This document shows, piece by piece, positions 24,902-32,613 of a stretch of DNA of 64,000 bases. Under the pieces are notes generated by a model. It ran no database searches, had not been told where the DNA came from, and saw nothing but the letters and a program-made list of their open reading frames with translations. The position numbers and the translations under genes were made by a program. Numbering within the stretch: the first letter of the stretch is position 1; each line of letters begins with the position of its first letter. Source of the stretch: Microcaldota archaeon. Lineage in GTDB: Archaea > Micrarchaeota > Micrarchaeia > Micrarchaeales > Micrarchaeaceae. The stretch spans positions 146,855-210,854 of the forward strand of contig JAJZAJ010000002.1 in the NCBI GenBank assembly GCA_021799475.1, written 5' to 3'.

Positions 24902-25549
24902 ATGGGAAAGAAGGAAGAGGAGGAGACCAAAATATTCAAGACAGGGACGACTACAGTAGGCCTGATTTGCAGTGATGGAGTAGTATTTGGCACGGATACC
25001 AGGGCAACATTCGCATCATATATCGCTTCGGTGGAAGCAAGGAAGGTCTTCAAAATAGACAACACCCTTGCTATGACGATAGCGGGAGGGGTTGGTGACG
25101 CTCAGGAGTTAGTCAGGATCCTGAAAGCACAAAGCGAGATATACAAGATGAGCGAAGGGAGGCCAATGAGCCCTAAAAGCGCTACGACTCTTATGTCGAT
25201 AATACTGCAGCAGAACAAGATGCTGCCTTTCTATGTAGAACTTCTTATGGGAGGGTTAGACGGGGATGTTCCACAGCTTTTCTCGCTCGATCCCGCAGGA
25301 GGGTATTCAGAGGAAACAAGATTCTCGGCAACTGGCAGCGGATCGCTGACTATCCTTGGATATTTGGAGGATATGTACAGGAAAGGGATGAGTACAAAGG
25401 AAGGCGCAAAGAGCGTTGCGAAAGCTATAGCCCTTGCGATGAAGAGGGATTCTGCAACGGGGGACAGCATAAGAGTGGTAACGATAACGAAATCAGGATA
25501 CACTGAATACTTCGGCAAGGACCTCGAGAAGCTTATTGCAGCAAAATAA
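24902..25549 (+). CDS. psmB: Proteasome beta subunit (catalytic)
   Basis: A 215-residue Ntn hydrolase. The propeptide of 15 residues ends in Gly before TTTVGLI; with the first of these Thr as residue 1, Asp17 (GTDTRAT) and Lys33 (EARKVF) fall exactly in place, and the later GSGS and SGD-like residues are present (ATGSGSLTI, DSATGDSIRVV). It self-processes and forms the proteolytic ring of the 20S core. The alpha subunit is not in this window. Leader of about 150 bases from the likely TATA box. Confidence 0.95.
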   Translation: MGKKEEEETKIFKTGTTTVGLICSDGVVFGTDTRATFASYIASVEARKVFKIDNTLAMTIAGGVGDAQELVRILKAQSEIYKMSEGRPMSPKSATTLMSIILQQNKMLPFYVELLMGGLDGDVPQLFSLDPAGGYSEETRFSATGSGSLTILGYLEDMYRKGMSTKEGAKSVAKAIALAMKRDSATGDSIRVVTITKSGYTEYFGKDLEKLIAAK

Positions 25550-25709
25550 TTGCTGCTCAAAATACACGAACGTCATAGACACACAACATATAAACATAAA
25601 ACATATACACAGCGTATGCGTAACATGGCAGCCGGTTTGGCTATAGCCTGGGTTCATTTTGGTATTTTACAACCGATTCGGTTTTTGGTGGATGGGATAA
25701 AACAATAGG

Positions 25710-27725
25710 TTGGTTCATTACAGCCACAGCGATTACTGCGATAAGGCGACAAGTGATTCATTGGAAGAAAAAAACGGGAATGGCAAGAACGACGCCAACA
25801 GGCAGCACACGGAAGAGCTTTTCAAGAAGATAGAGAGCATGCTGCCGGGTGAGGTGGCGTTCCAGAAAGCCGAATTCGAGGGACCGGACATAGTTATATA
25901 TGTAAAAAACCCAAAGGCAGTTTACCAAGACGATTACATCATTAGGAACATAGCCGCGTCGATAAAGAAAAAGCTTATAGTTAGGGGCGATAGCTCGGTG
26001 CTCATGGAGCCGGAGAAAGCGCTCGAGATAATAAAACAGATAGTTCCGCAGGAAGCCGGTATTTCGAACATCAGATTCCTGCCCGAATTCTGCGAAGTTT
26101 ATATAGAAGCGCTCAAACCAGGTCTTGTGATAGGAAAAGGCGGCAGCGTGCTCAAAGGCATAGCAGCACAGACCAACTGGACGCCGAAAGCGTTGAGGAC
26201 ACCCACAATGCACAGCGAAACCATAACGGGAGTAAGGAACCTGATGTACAACGAAGCAGACTTCAGGAAGAAGTTCCTCACAGGCATAGGCAAGAATATA
26301 AACAGGCTGATAATGAAGAGCGAATGGCTCAAGGCAACAGCTTTGGGGGGCTTCAGAGAGATTGGGAGGAGCAGCCTGCTGCTTGAGACGCCGCATTCCA
26401 AGGTCATCATAGACTGCGGGCTTAGCCCGGAACCTTCGATAAAAGGAGTAGATGCAAACTCCGGAGACGCGAATAAGGCGTTCCCTTACCTTGACAGCGC
26501 AAATCTCTCGATTAATGAGCTTGATGCGGTGATACTGACACATGCACACATGGACCATATCGGTTTTGTTCCATACCTGTTCAAGTTCGGATATAACGGG
26601 CCTGTGTACTGCACGCCCCCTACAAGAGACCTTGCGGCTCTGCTGCTGAACGACTATATAAAACTGGTGCAGAGGAGCGGGGGCACGCCCTTATACGAAG
26701 AAAAGGATGTCAGGAAGATGCTGACGCACACCATAACAAGGGATTTCTCGGAAGTTACAAACATAACAGACGAGCTAAAACTTACCTACCACAATGCCGG
26801 GCATATACTCGGCAGCGCTACAGTGCATCTGCATGCGGGGGAAGGCATGTACAATATGGTGCACAGCGGCGATATGAAATATGGATTTACGAGGCTCTTC
26901 GATTCCGCGGTTGCAAAATATCCCAGGATAGATGCGCTATTCATAGAGAGCACATATGGAGGCGCCGGGGATATAACGCCTAACAGGCAGGATGCTGAAA
27001 CCGTACTCCTTGAAACAATAAATAGGACGATAGCCAATGGAGGGAAGGTGCTGATACCTGTCTTCGCAGTAGGAAGAAGCCAGGAGGTAATGATGGCGCT
27101 TGAGAACATGTTCGGATCTGACGCGCAGGCGGGCAATGCGCCTCCAGTCTGGCTTGATGGAATGGTCCTTGAGGCCAGCGCTATTCATACTGCATATCCC
27201 GAATATTTGAAGGAAAGCCTGAAGAACAGGGTGCTCAATAACAGGAGTCCGTTCGAGAGCGGCATCTTCGAAGTCGTGAAAGGAGAGCGTGAGAAGGTGT
27301 TCGAGAAAGGCCCGGGAATAATTTTGGCTAGCGGCGGTATGCTCAACGGAGGAGCAAGCCTTGAATATTTCCGGAGGCTGGCCGATGACCCGAAAAACAC
27401 GATATTGTTTGTAGGATACAACAGCGCCGGGAGCATGGGAAGGAGGGTGCAGAACGGCACTAAGGAGGTTGCGCTGCCCGATGAGGACGGACACTTAACT
27501 CCTGTAAAAATAAACCTGAACGTTAAAACGGTTGAAGGCTTCTCCGGCCACAGCGACAGGAGGCAGCTTATGAGCTACGTGCAGAACCTGAAGCCGAGGC
27601 CTAGGAACATCTTCACCATGCATGGGGAGGAGCAGACATGCGAGGATCTTGCAAGGACGCTCGGCAGGATGCTTCATGTGGAGAGCAGGGCGCCGATGAA
27701 TCTCGACAGCATAAGGCTGAAATGA
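25710..27725 (+). CDS. KH-domain beta-CASP ribonuclease aCPSF1 (archaeal termination factor)
   Basis: A 671-residue protein: two N-terminal KH domains (LKPGLVIGKGGSVLKGIA), a metallo-beta-lactamase core (ILTHAHMDHIGF; AGHILGSATVHL; VHSGD), and a beta-CASP insert with motifs FIESTYGG, VFAVGRSQEV, ILASGGMLNGG and the C-terminal GFSGHSD...TMHGE. The family is the archaeal homologue of CPSF73 that cleaves 3' ends of mRNA at T-rich sites to end transcription. The start is uncertain: TTG 25710 is two bases after the stop of a small in-phase-shifted ORF (25625-25708, 27 codons), and GGTGG precedes an ATG-GGA-TAA at 25692. TTG 25761 is another option. Confidence 0.92.
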   Translation: MVHYSHSDYCDKATSDSLEEKNGNGKNDANRQHTEELFKKIESMLPGEVAFQKAEFEGPDIVIYVKNPKAVYQDDYIIRNIAASIKKKLIVRGDSSVLMEPEKALEIIKQIVPQEAGISNIRFLPEFCEVYIEALKPGLVIGKGGSVLKGIAAQTNWTPKALRTPTMHSETITGVRNLMYNEADFRKKFLTGIGKNINRLIMKSEWLKATALGGFREIGRSSLLLETPHSKVIIDCGLSPEPSIKGVDANSGDANKAFPYLDSANLSINELDAVILTHAHMDHIGFVPYLFKFGYNGPVYCTPPTRDLAALLLNDYIKLVQRSGGTPLYEEKDVRKMLTHTITRDFSEVTNITDELKLTYHNAGHILGSATVHLHAGEGMYNMVHSGDMKYGFTRLFDSAVAKYPRIDALFIESTYGGAGDITPNRQDAETVLLETINRTIANGGKVLIPVFAVGRSQEVMMALENMFGSDAQAGNAPPVWLDGMVLEASAIHTAYPEYLKESLKNRVLNNRSPFESGIFEVVKGEREKVFEKGPGIILASGGMLNGGASLEYFRRLADDPKNTILFVGYNSAGSMGRRVQNGTKEVALPDEDGHLTPVKINLNVKTVEGFSGHSDRRQLMSYVQNLKPRPRNIFTMHGEEQTCEDLARTLGRMLHVESRAPMNLDSIRLK

Positions 27726-27885
27726 GAATGATGGATTCAAAGCTAAAGTTCTTCTGCAGTATTCATCAGCATCTATCAATAATCATCGGTAATTTTGATT
27801 ATGTCTTTCCGCGGTTCTCTTTCTCTCTTTCATGCCCTGCTTGAAGGGTTGATTTCCCGCTAACATTGCCAAGTCTCACGCTTCG

Positions 27886-29328
27886 TCACTGCTGCTTCCC
27901 TCTCTTCTCCATAGGAAATAGGATCACCTCCTTTATCGATGTCTTGTCTGTCAGCAGCATCGTAAGCCTGTCTATGCCTATCCCCACTCCTCCGGTTGGC
28001 GGCATGCCCTGTTCCATCGCCTCTACGAAATCCATATCCAATGGTTCTGTTTCCCTGTCGCCCTCTTCCTTCTTCTGCATCTCCTTCTCAAAATTCTGCC
28101 TTTGGATTATTGGGTTATTGAGTTCGGTATATGCATTGCCGAACTTTATCCCGGCAGCCACAGGTTCAAACCTTTCTATCAGGTCAGGATTACCTCTTTT
28201 TGGTCTGCAGAGCGCAGTTGTACCTGCAGGGTAGTCTATTATGAAAGTAGGATCTACTATCTTGGGCTGCACAAGGGTCTTATGCAGCTTGTCGTAAGTA
28301 TGCGCCCTATTGCGCTCCCAGCTCTCCATCTTTATCCCGTGTTTGTCTGCTATGGCGAGAAGTTCCTTGTCGCTGAGTTTTAGAATGTCTTTCCCTACTG
28401 CTTCATTCACGCTGTCGACGAACTTCATCCTTTTGAACGGAGGCTTGAAGCTTATTTTTTTACCCTGATACGTAATCTCGTAAGTGCCGAATATCTCCTT
28501 GACGATATGAGAGAGCATGCGCTCCGTCAAGTCCATCATATCCTCGTAGTCCGCATACGCCTGATACCATTCGACCTGCGTGAATTCCGGATTATGTTTC
28601 GTATCAGCATCCTCATTCCTGAAATCCTTGCCTACTTCAAACACTTTTTCAAATCCTCCGATTATCATTCTTTTCAAGTAAAGCTCGTCCGATATCCTAA
28701 GATAATCATCTTCATCAAGAGTGTTCACGTGCGTCTTAAACGGCTGGGCAGCTGCGCCGCCATATATGGGCTGGATTATAGGTGTCTCGACTTCCATGAA
28801 TCCCTCCTTATTTAGGAAGGAACGCAGCAGGCTTACCAACCTGCTCCTTATTTCAAATACCCTCTTCACTTCCGGGTTCATTATCAGATCAAGATGCCTC
28901 TTCCTGTAGCGCAGCTCCACATCCTGCATGCCATGCCATTTGTCTGGCAAGACTCTTAACGCCTTCGCAAGAAGTTTGCATGATTTTACATTGATGCTGA
29001 TCTGTCCCGGAGTGGTTTTGAATACCGTACCCTCCACGCCTATGATATCTCCGGAATTAAACCCTTTTACGCTAGAGAATGCCTCTTCCCCGAGCTCCTT
29101 GAAATCGAAATACGCCTGTATCTTGCCGCTCTGGTCCTGCACATCTATGAATACCAGTTTCCCGGCACGCCTGACGGCCATCGACCTGCCGGCTATCGAG
29201 ACTTTCTTGCCTTCATAAGCGGAATAGTTCTCCGTTATCTCTCTTGCATGCTTAGTTATTTTATAAGAATATGGGAGGGATGCGATAAATTCACTGAGTT
29301 TCTCTGTTTCTGAGTTGTTGCCGGTCAT
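27886..29328 (-). CDS. lysS: Lysyl-tRNA synthetase, class II
   Basis: A 480-residue class II enzyme. An N-terminal OB-fold (VSIAGRSMAVRRAGKLVFID) binds the anticodon; motif 2 is FRNEDADTKHNPEFTQVEWY and motif 3 is GVGIGIDRLTMLLTDK. It charges tRNA-Lys. Many archaea use the unrelated class I enzyme, so the class II type is a useful lineage hint. The TATA-like TTATATATAA is near 29365, about 35 bases upstream; a set of three 10-base repeats lies further upstream. Convergent with aCPSF1; the 160-base gap holds pyrimidine-rich terminator sequence. Confidence 0.95.
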   Translation of the reverse strand: MTGNNSETEKLSEFIASLPYSYKITKHAREITENYSAYEGKKVSIAGRSMAVRRAGKLVFIDVQDQSGKIQAYFDFKELGEEAFSSVKGFNSGDIIGVEGTVFKTTPGQISINVKSCKLLAKALRVLPDKWHGMQDVELRYRKRHLDLIMNPEVKRVFEIRSRLVSLLRSFLNKEGFMEVETPIIQPIYGGAAAQPFKTHVNTLDEDDYLRISDELYLKRMIIGGFEKVFEVGKDFRNEDADTKHNPEFTQVEWYQAYADYEDMMDLTERMLSHIVKEIFGTYEITYQGKKISFKPPFKRMKFVDSVNEAVGKDILKLSDKELLAIADKHGIKMESWERNRAHTYDKLHKTLVQPKIVDPTFIIDYPAGTTALCRPKRGNPDLIERFEPVAAGIKFGNAYTELNNPIIQRQNFEKEMQKKEEGDRETEPLDMDFVEAMEQGMPPTGGVGIGIDRLTMLLTDKTSIKEVILFPMEKRGKQQ

Positions 29329-29410
29329 GGAATCAGATAGGGATTTGCTGGAAAGGCTTATATATAATTCGTGCAGCCCTTTCAGGTTTCAGGATATGCC
29401 AAAAGACCAA

Positions 29411-29441
29411 GTTTTGGAATCTTTTGGAATCGTGTGGAATC
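29411..29441 (-). repeat. Three tandem 10-base repeats upstream of lysS
   Basis: Plus-strand units GTTTTGGAAT, CTTTTGGAAT, CGTGTGGAAT followed by C, i.e. TGGAATC three times at exact 10-base spacing. They lie 45-75 bases upstream of the lysS TATA box, on one face of the helix, the place for an activator. The flanking HTH gene also has helically phased repeats of a GATTC-containing unit. Confidence 0.5.
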
Positions 29442-29506
29442 GCCGTAGTTTCTCTGACGGGCTCCTGCTGTATGATGAGATCTGGCGAGGGCAATATGTG
29501 CCCTCG

Positions 29507-30052
29507 TCACTGTGGGGGTGAGACAATTAGCGTATTTGCCGTCGCTTTTCCGGCATCGTACTTATAATAGACCTTATGGCCTAACTGATATCTCTCTATC
29601 AGCCCTGATTTATGCAGCCTGTTAAGTCTTGCCGATGCTGCATTCCTGCCCTTGTAATTCATTGCTTTCTTTACGTCGTCGGCGCATGCCATGTCCTTTG
29701 ACTGTATGTACTGCAGTATTCTCTTATCAAGGTCTGATACGGGCACTACTTTGGCGCCAAGATTGGAAGGCTGATCCTGCAACTCCTCAACCGGGAGTTC
29801 TCCGAGGCCGGTCGTGTCGGCATGGATCTCCGATATCTGATTGGCTAGTTGCTGCAGGATCAGTTTGGTCGTCTTGCTCTCCTCCATCATGTATTTAAGA
29901 AGCGTGAAAAGCCCGGAATTTGTATCATCGGTCTTTGCCTTCTCGCTCATTAGCAGCTTGATCTCGTCCTCTTTGACCTTCAGTACATCAAGCTCCTTTT
30001 TGATTGACAAAAGCTCATTTTTTAATTCATTTTTTGACCGCATTGTAAACAT
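29507..30052 (-). CDS. Coiled-coil plus winged-helix DNA-binding protein
   Basis: About 181 residues from ATG 30052 (ATG 30043 also possible; the ORF's upstream TTG is less likely). Residues 1-50 are a Lys/Glu-rich coiled coil (KNELKNELLSIKKELDVLKV), a linker follows, and residues about 110-170 form a winged helix (DLDKRILQYIQSKDMACADD ... RLNRLHKSGLIERYQLGHKV). The coiled coil should make it a dimer. Three tandem 11-base repeats sit on its own transcription start region, which suggests autoregulation; lysS downstream may be a second target. Confidence 0.7.
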   Translation of the reverse strand: MFTMRSKNELKNELLSIKKELDVLKVKEDEIKLLMSEKAKTDDTNSGLFTLLKYMMEESKTTKLILQQLANQISEIHADTTGLGELPVEELQDQPSNLGAKVVPVSDLDKRILQYIQSKDMACADDVKKAMNYKGRNAASARLNRLHKSGLIERYQLGHKVYYKYDAGKATANTLIVSPPQ

Positions 30053-30084
30053 CCTGCAACACAATCACGAGCAATCCACAGACC

Positions 30085-30116
30085 AATCATGATTGAATCG
30101 TGATTCTATTATGATT
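30085..30116 (-). promoter_or_regulatory. Three 11-base phased repeats at the HTH gene promoter
   Basis: Units start at 30085, 30096 and 30107: AATCATGATTG, AATCGTGATTC, TATTATGATTC. The first is a perfect 10-base palindrome. A partial fourth copy (AATCACGAG) lies at 30063. The minus-strand TATA box (ATATTTAAATAC) is near 30130, so the repeats cover the expected transcription start. Spacing equals one helical turn, a layout expected for cooperative binding of a regulator. Confidence 0.6.
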
Positions 30117-30291
30117 CCCAAAGTATTTAAATATATCTTATTTGCGGAATATTCTGTTGCGGCAGAGAACAGTTTGTATTGCAATCACAGTTACAACATT
30201 TATAGCGGTCACAAATAATATTTCTGTCAATCCCGTCAATCCAAAAAGATAAATATACATGATAGGCAATACCATAGACAGGTGTTTATTT

Positions 30292-30822
30292 TTGCAGCAG
30301 GTTCTTATACCATCGGAGCGGCTTGGGCTGCTCATGAAGGATAAAGCGGACATAACTCTAGTCGAGAAGATATGCAAATGTAAGATAGACATAGGCACCG
30401 ATGGAGTGATATCGATAAAAAGCGCGAACGACGATGCCTATAGCGAATTCATCGCTAAAAACATATTCTTTGCATTCGGCAGGGGCTTTGAGATGAGGAT
30501 AGCTGAAAAGCTCGAGCATGATGATTGTTATTTTGAGCTGATAGACATAGCCAGGCTTGGGAGCGAGAAAAGGATAACGCAGATGAAAGCGAGAGTCATA
30601 GGAGACAAGGGAAGGACAAAAGCATACATAGAGAGCGTAAGCGGGGCTAAGCTGGCGGTGCACGGAGATACGATATCATTTATAGGAACTGCTACCCAGA
30701 TAAATGAGGCAAAAACAGCAGTGGATACGCTGCTAAAAGGCAGCACTCACAAACTCGCATACATGAAGATGGAGGCAGCGCACAGGAAAAACAAAAAGCA
30801 AGCGCAGATTGCACCTTTTTAA
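30292..30822 (+). CDS. KH-domain RNA-binding protein (Dim2/Pno1/Krr1-like)
   Basis: About 176 residues with two KH units; the second has the GxxG loop in VIGDKGRTKAYIESVSGA. The first has a shortened loop. Archaeal Dim2-like proteins bind the 3' region of 16S rRNA during small-subunit assembly. The TTG at 30292 is chosen: GGTG precedes it by seven bases, and the ATG at 30259 lies only a few bases after a GATAAATATAC TATA box. Followed 62 bases later by top6B. Confidence 0.85.
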   Translation: MQQVLIPSERLGLLMKDKADITLVEKICKCKIDIGTDGVISIKSANDDAYSEFIAKNIFFAFGRGFEMRIAEKLEHDDCYFELIDIARLGSEKRITQMKARVIGDKGRTKAYIESVSGAKLAVHGDTISFIGTATQINEAKTAVDTLLKGSTHKLAYMKMEAAHRKNKKQAQIAPF

Positions 30823-30884
30823 ACTTTTCCAGCGAATTGAGAGCAGGCGCAGGTTCAGTCAGTTGAAACGGTATAGGTGACCCG

Positions 30885-32528
30885 ATGGCAGAGAGGAATG
30901 CTGAAGAGATATTCAAGGAATTCAAGGAGCATTCGATTGCAGAATTCTTCAAGAAAAACAGGCAGATGCTCGGATTTTCCGGCCAGGTAAGATCTCTCGT
31001 AACCGTAGTGCACGAATATGTCACAAATAGCCTTGACGCATGCGAGGAAGCTAATATCCTCCCTGATATATCAGTCAAAATAAAGGAGATTGGCGAAAAC
31101 AGGTACACGGTAACGGTGAAGGACAACGGTCCGGGAATCCCGAAAGCGTATGTAGGAAAATCTCTTGCGACGATACTTGCAGGAACAAAATTTCATAGAT
31201 ATGTGCAGCAGCGAGGGCAGCAAGGCATAGGAGCAGCTGGCTGCACCATGTTCTCCCAAATGACAACCGGGAAGCCGGTGATTATCAAATCCGGAACAGG
31301 AAAGGGCAAAGCATATTCTGCCAAAATCTTGATAGACACGCTAAGGAACAAGCCAATCGTCAACGACCTTGTAGATTTAGAAGAGGCGTTTAGGGGAACG
31401 ATCATCGAAGGAGAGTTTGCGGATGTCAAGTACGAGATGAGTGAGAGAGGGGTTTATGAGTACCTTAAAAGGACCGCGCTCTCTAACCCACATTGTCAGA
31501 TAATGTTTGTTGCGCCGGATGGAAAGGAGAATGTTTTTATCAGGAGCGTAGAAAAGATGCCAGAGAAAAGCAAACCAACACAACCACACCCTTTAGGACT
31601 TTCAGTCAACGATCTCCTTGAATATGCGCACAGCAGCCAGAACAGCAGGAAACTCTCGTCTTTTATTGTAGATACATTCGCAAGATGCACCCCAAACAAG
31701 ATTGCGGAGCTTAAGGAAGTTGATAATGCAATAGATTTTGACAAGGACCCGAAGCAGCTCACGTGGGCTGATGCGGAGCAGCTGATAAAAGCGATAAAGA
31801 AGATTAAGTGGATCGCTCCTGACGCAAGTTCGATAATACCGATAGGGGAGGCACAAATAACCAAAGCGCTGAAAAATATCCTTAACCCGGAATTCATGAG
31901 CGTGGTTGAGAGGAAGCCAAAAGTTTTCCGTGGCGGAGTGCCGTTCGTTGTGGAATCTGCGGTTGCTTATGGCGGCAGCTCCGGTTACATATCTAATGGG
32001 AATGAGGTTTCTGGCAGCATATTAAGATTTGCAAACAGGGTACCTCTGCTCTTCGATGCGGGTAACTGCGCGATTACCGAGGCGGTGAAATCGATAGAAT
32101 GGAAAAGATACAATATAGACCTTGAGGCACAGCCAGTCAGCATCTTCGTCAACCTATCGTCAGTGCACGTGCCGTATTCCGGAGTCGGAAAGGAAGCCGT
32201 GGCAAAGGAGGAAGAGATAATAGAGGAAATAAAGCTTGCGGTTATGGATGCCGCCAGAGGCGTAAAAGACTATATAAGGGGAAAGGAGCATGTTAAGTTC
32301 GAGTCCGGCAGGTACAGGACAACGATGCGTTATGCGAAACAGCTTGCGGATGATTTGCACAGCCTTACAGGAGCAGACCAGAAGCGCATGGAAGAGAAGA
32401 TAGAGAAGCTTGTGGCAAAACACTACCCGCACCTCAAGAAGATGGCCGAGGAAGCGGAAGATGAGCAAAACGAGAGCGACAATGCCGAGGGAAAAACTGA
32501 AAAAGATGAAGAGGAAAGTAACCAGTGA
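30885..32528 (+). CDS. top6B: DNA topoisomerase VI subunit B
   Basis: A 547-residue GHKL ATPase: N box VVHEYVTNSLDACEEA, DNGPGIPKAYVGK, the G-rich lid QRGQQGIGAAGCTMFSQMTT, then the H2TH and transducer domains (FANRVPLLFDAGNCAITEAV). With Top6A it forms the type IIB topoisomerase that relaxes supercoils. The tail is strongly acidic (NESDNAEGKTEKDEEESNQ). Top6A usually follows B in one operon, but here the next gene is on the other strand, so the pair is separated or A lies elsewhere. Confidence 0.95.
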   Translation: MAERNAEEIFKEFKEHSIAEFFKKNRQMLGFSGQVRSLVTVVHEYVTNSLDACEEANILPDISVKIKEIGENRYTVTVKDNGPGIPKAYVGKSLATILAGTKFHRYVQQRGQQGIGAAGCTMFSQMTTGKPVIIKSGTGKGKAYSAKILIDTLRNKPIVNDLVDLEEAFRGTIIEGEFADVKYEMSERGVYEYLKRTALSNPHCQIMFVAPDGKENVFIRSVEKMPEKSKPTQPHPLGLSVNDLLEYAHSSQNSRKLSSFIVDTFARCTPNKIAELKEVDNAIDFDKDPKQLTWADAEQLIKAIKKIKWIAPDASSIIPIGEAQITKALKNILNPEFMSVVERKPKVFRGGVPFVVESAVAYGGSSGYISNGNEVSGSILRFANRVPLLFDAGNCAITEAVKSIEWKRYNIDLEAQPVSIFVNLSSVHVPYSGVGKEAVAKEEEIIEEIKLAVMDAARGVKDYIRGKEHVKFESGRYRTTMRYAKQLADDLHSLTGADQKRMEEKIEKLVAKHYPHLKKMAEEAEDEQNESDNAEGKTEKDEEESNQ

Positions 32529-32613
32529 TCCGATCATAGGATCCTGATTCTCAGGAAAATATAGGAAAAAGCATCAGCTGAACGGAGGAATAGAACGGAA
32601 CAAGCGCAAACTG

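Noticed and set aside
24753-24959. Hydrophobic ORF ahead of psmB
   Set aside because: It overlaps the psmB start in another frame, ends in a Lys/Arg shadow of psmB, and has no ribosome site.
25758-26558. 266-codon minus-strand ORF opposite aCPSF1
   Set aside because: Shadow of the conserved KH/MBL region; no domain and no start signal.
29315-29521. 68-codon plus-strand ORF upstream of lysS
   Set aside because: It spans the lysS start, TATA box and tandem repeats, and its composition has no protein-like pattern.
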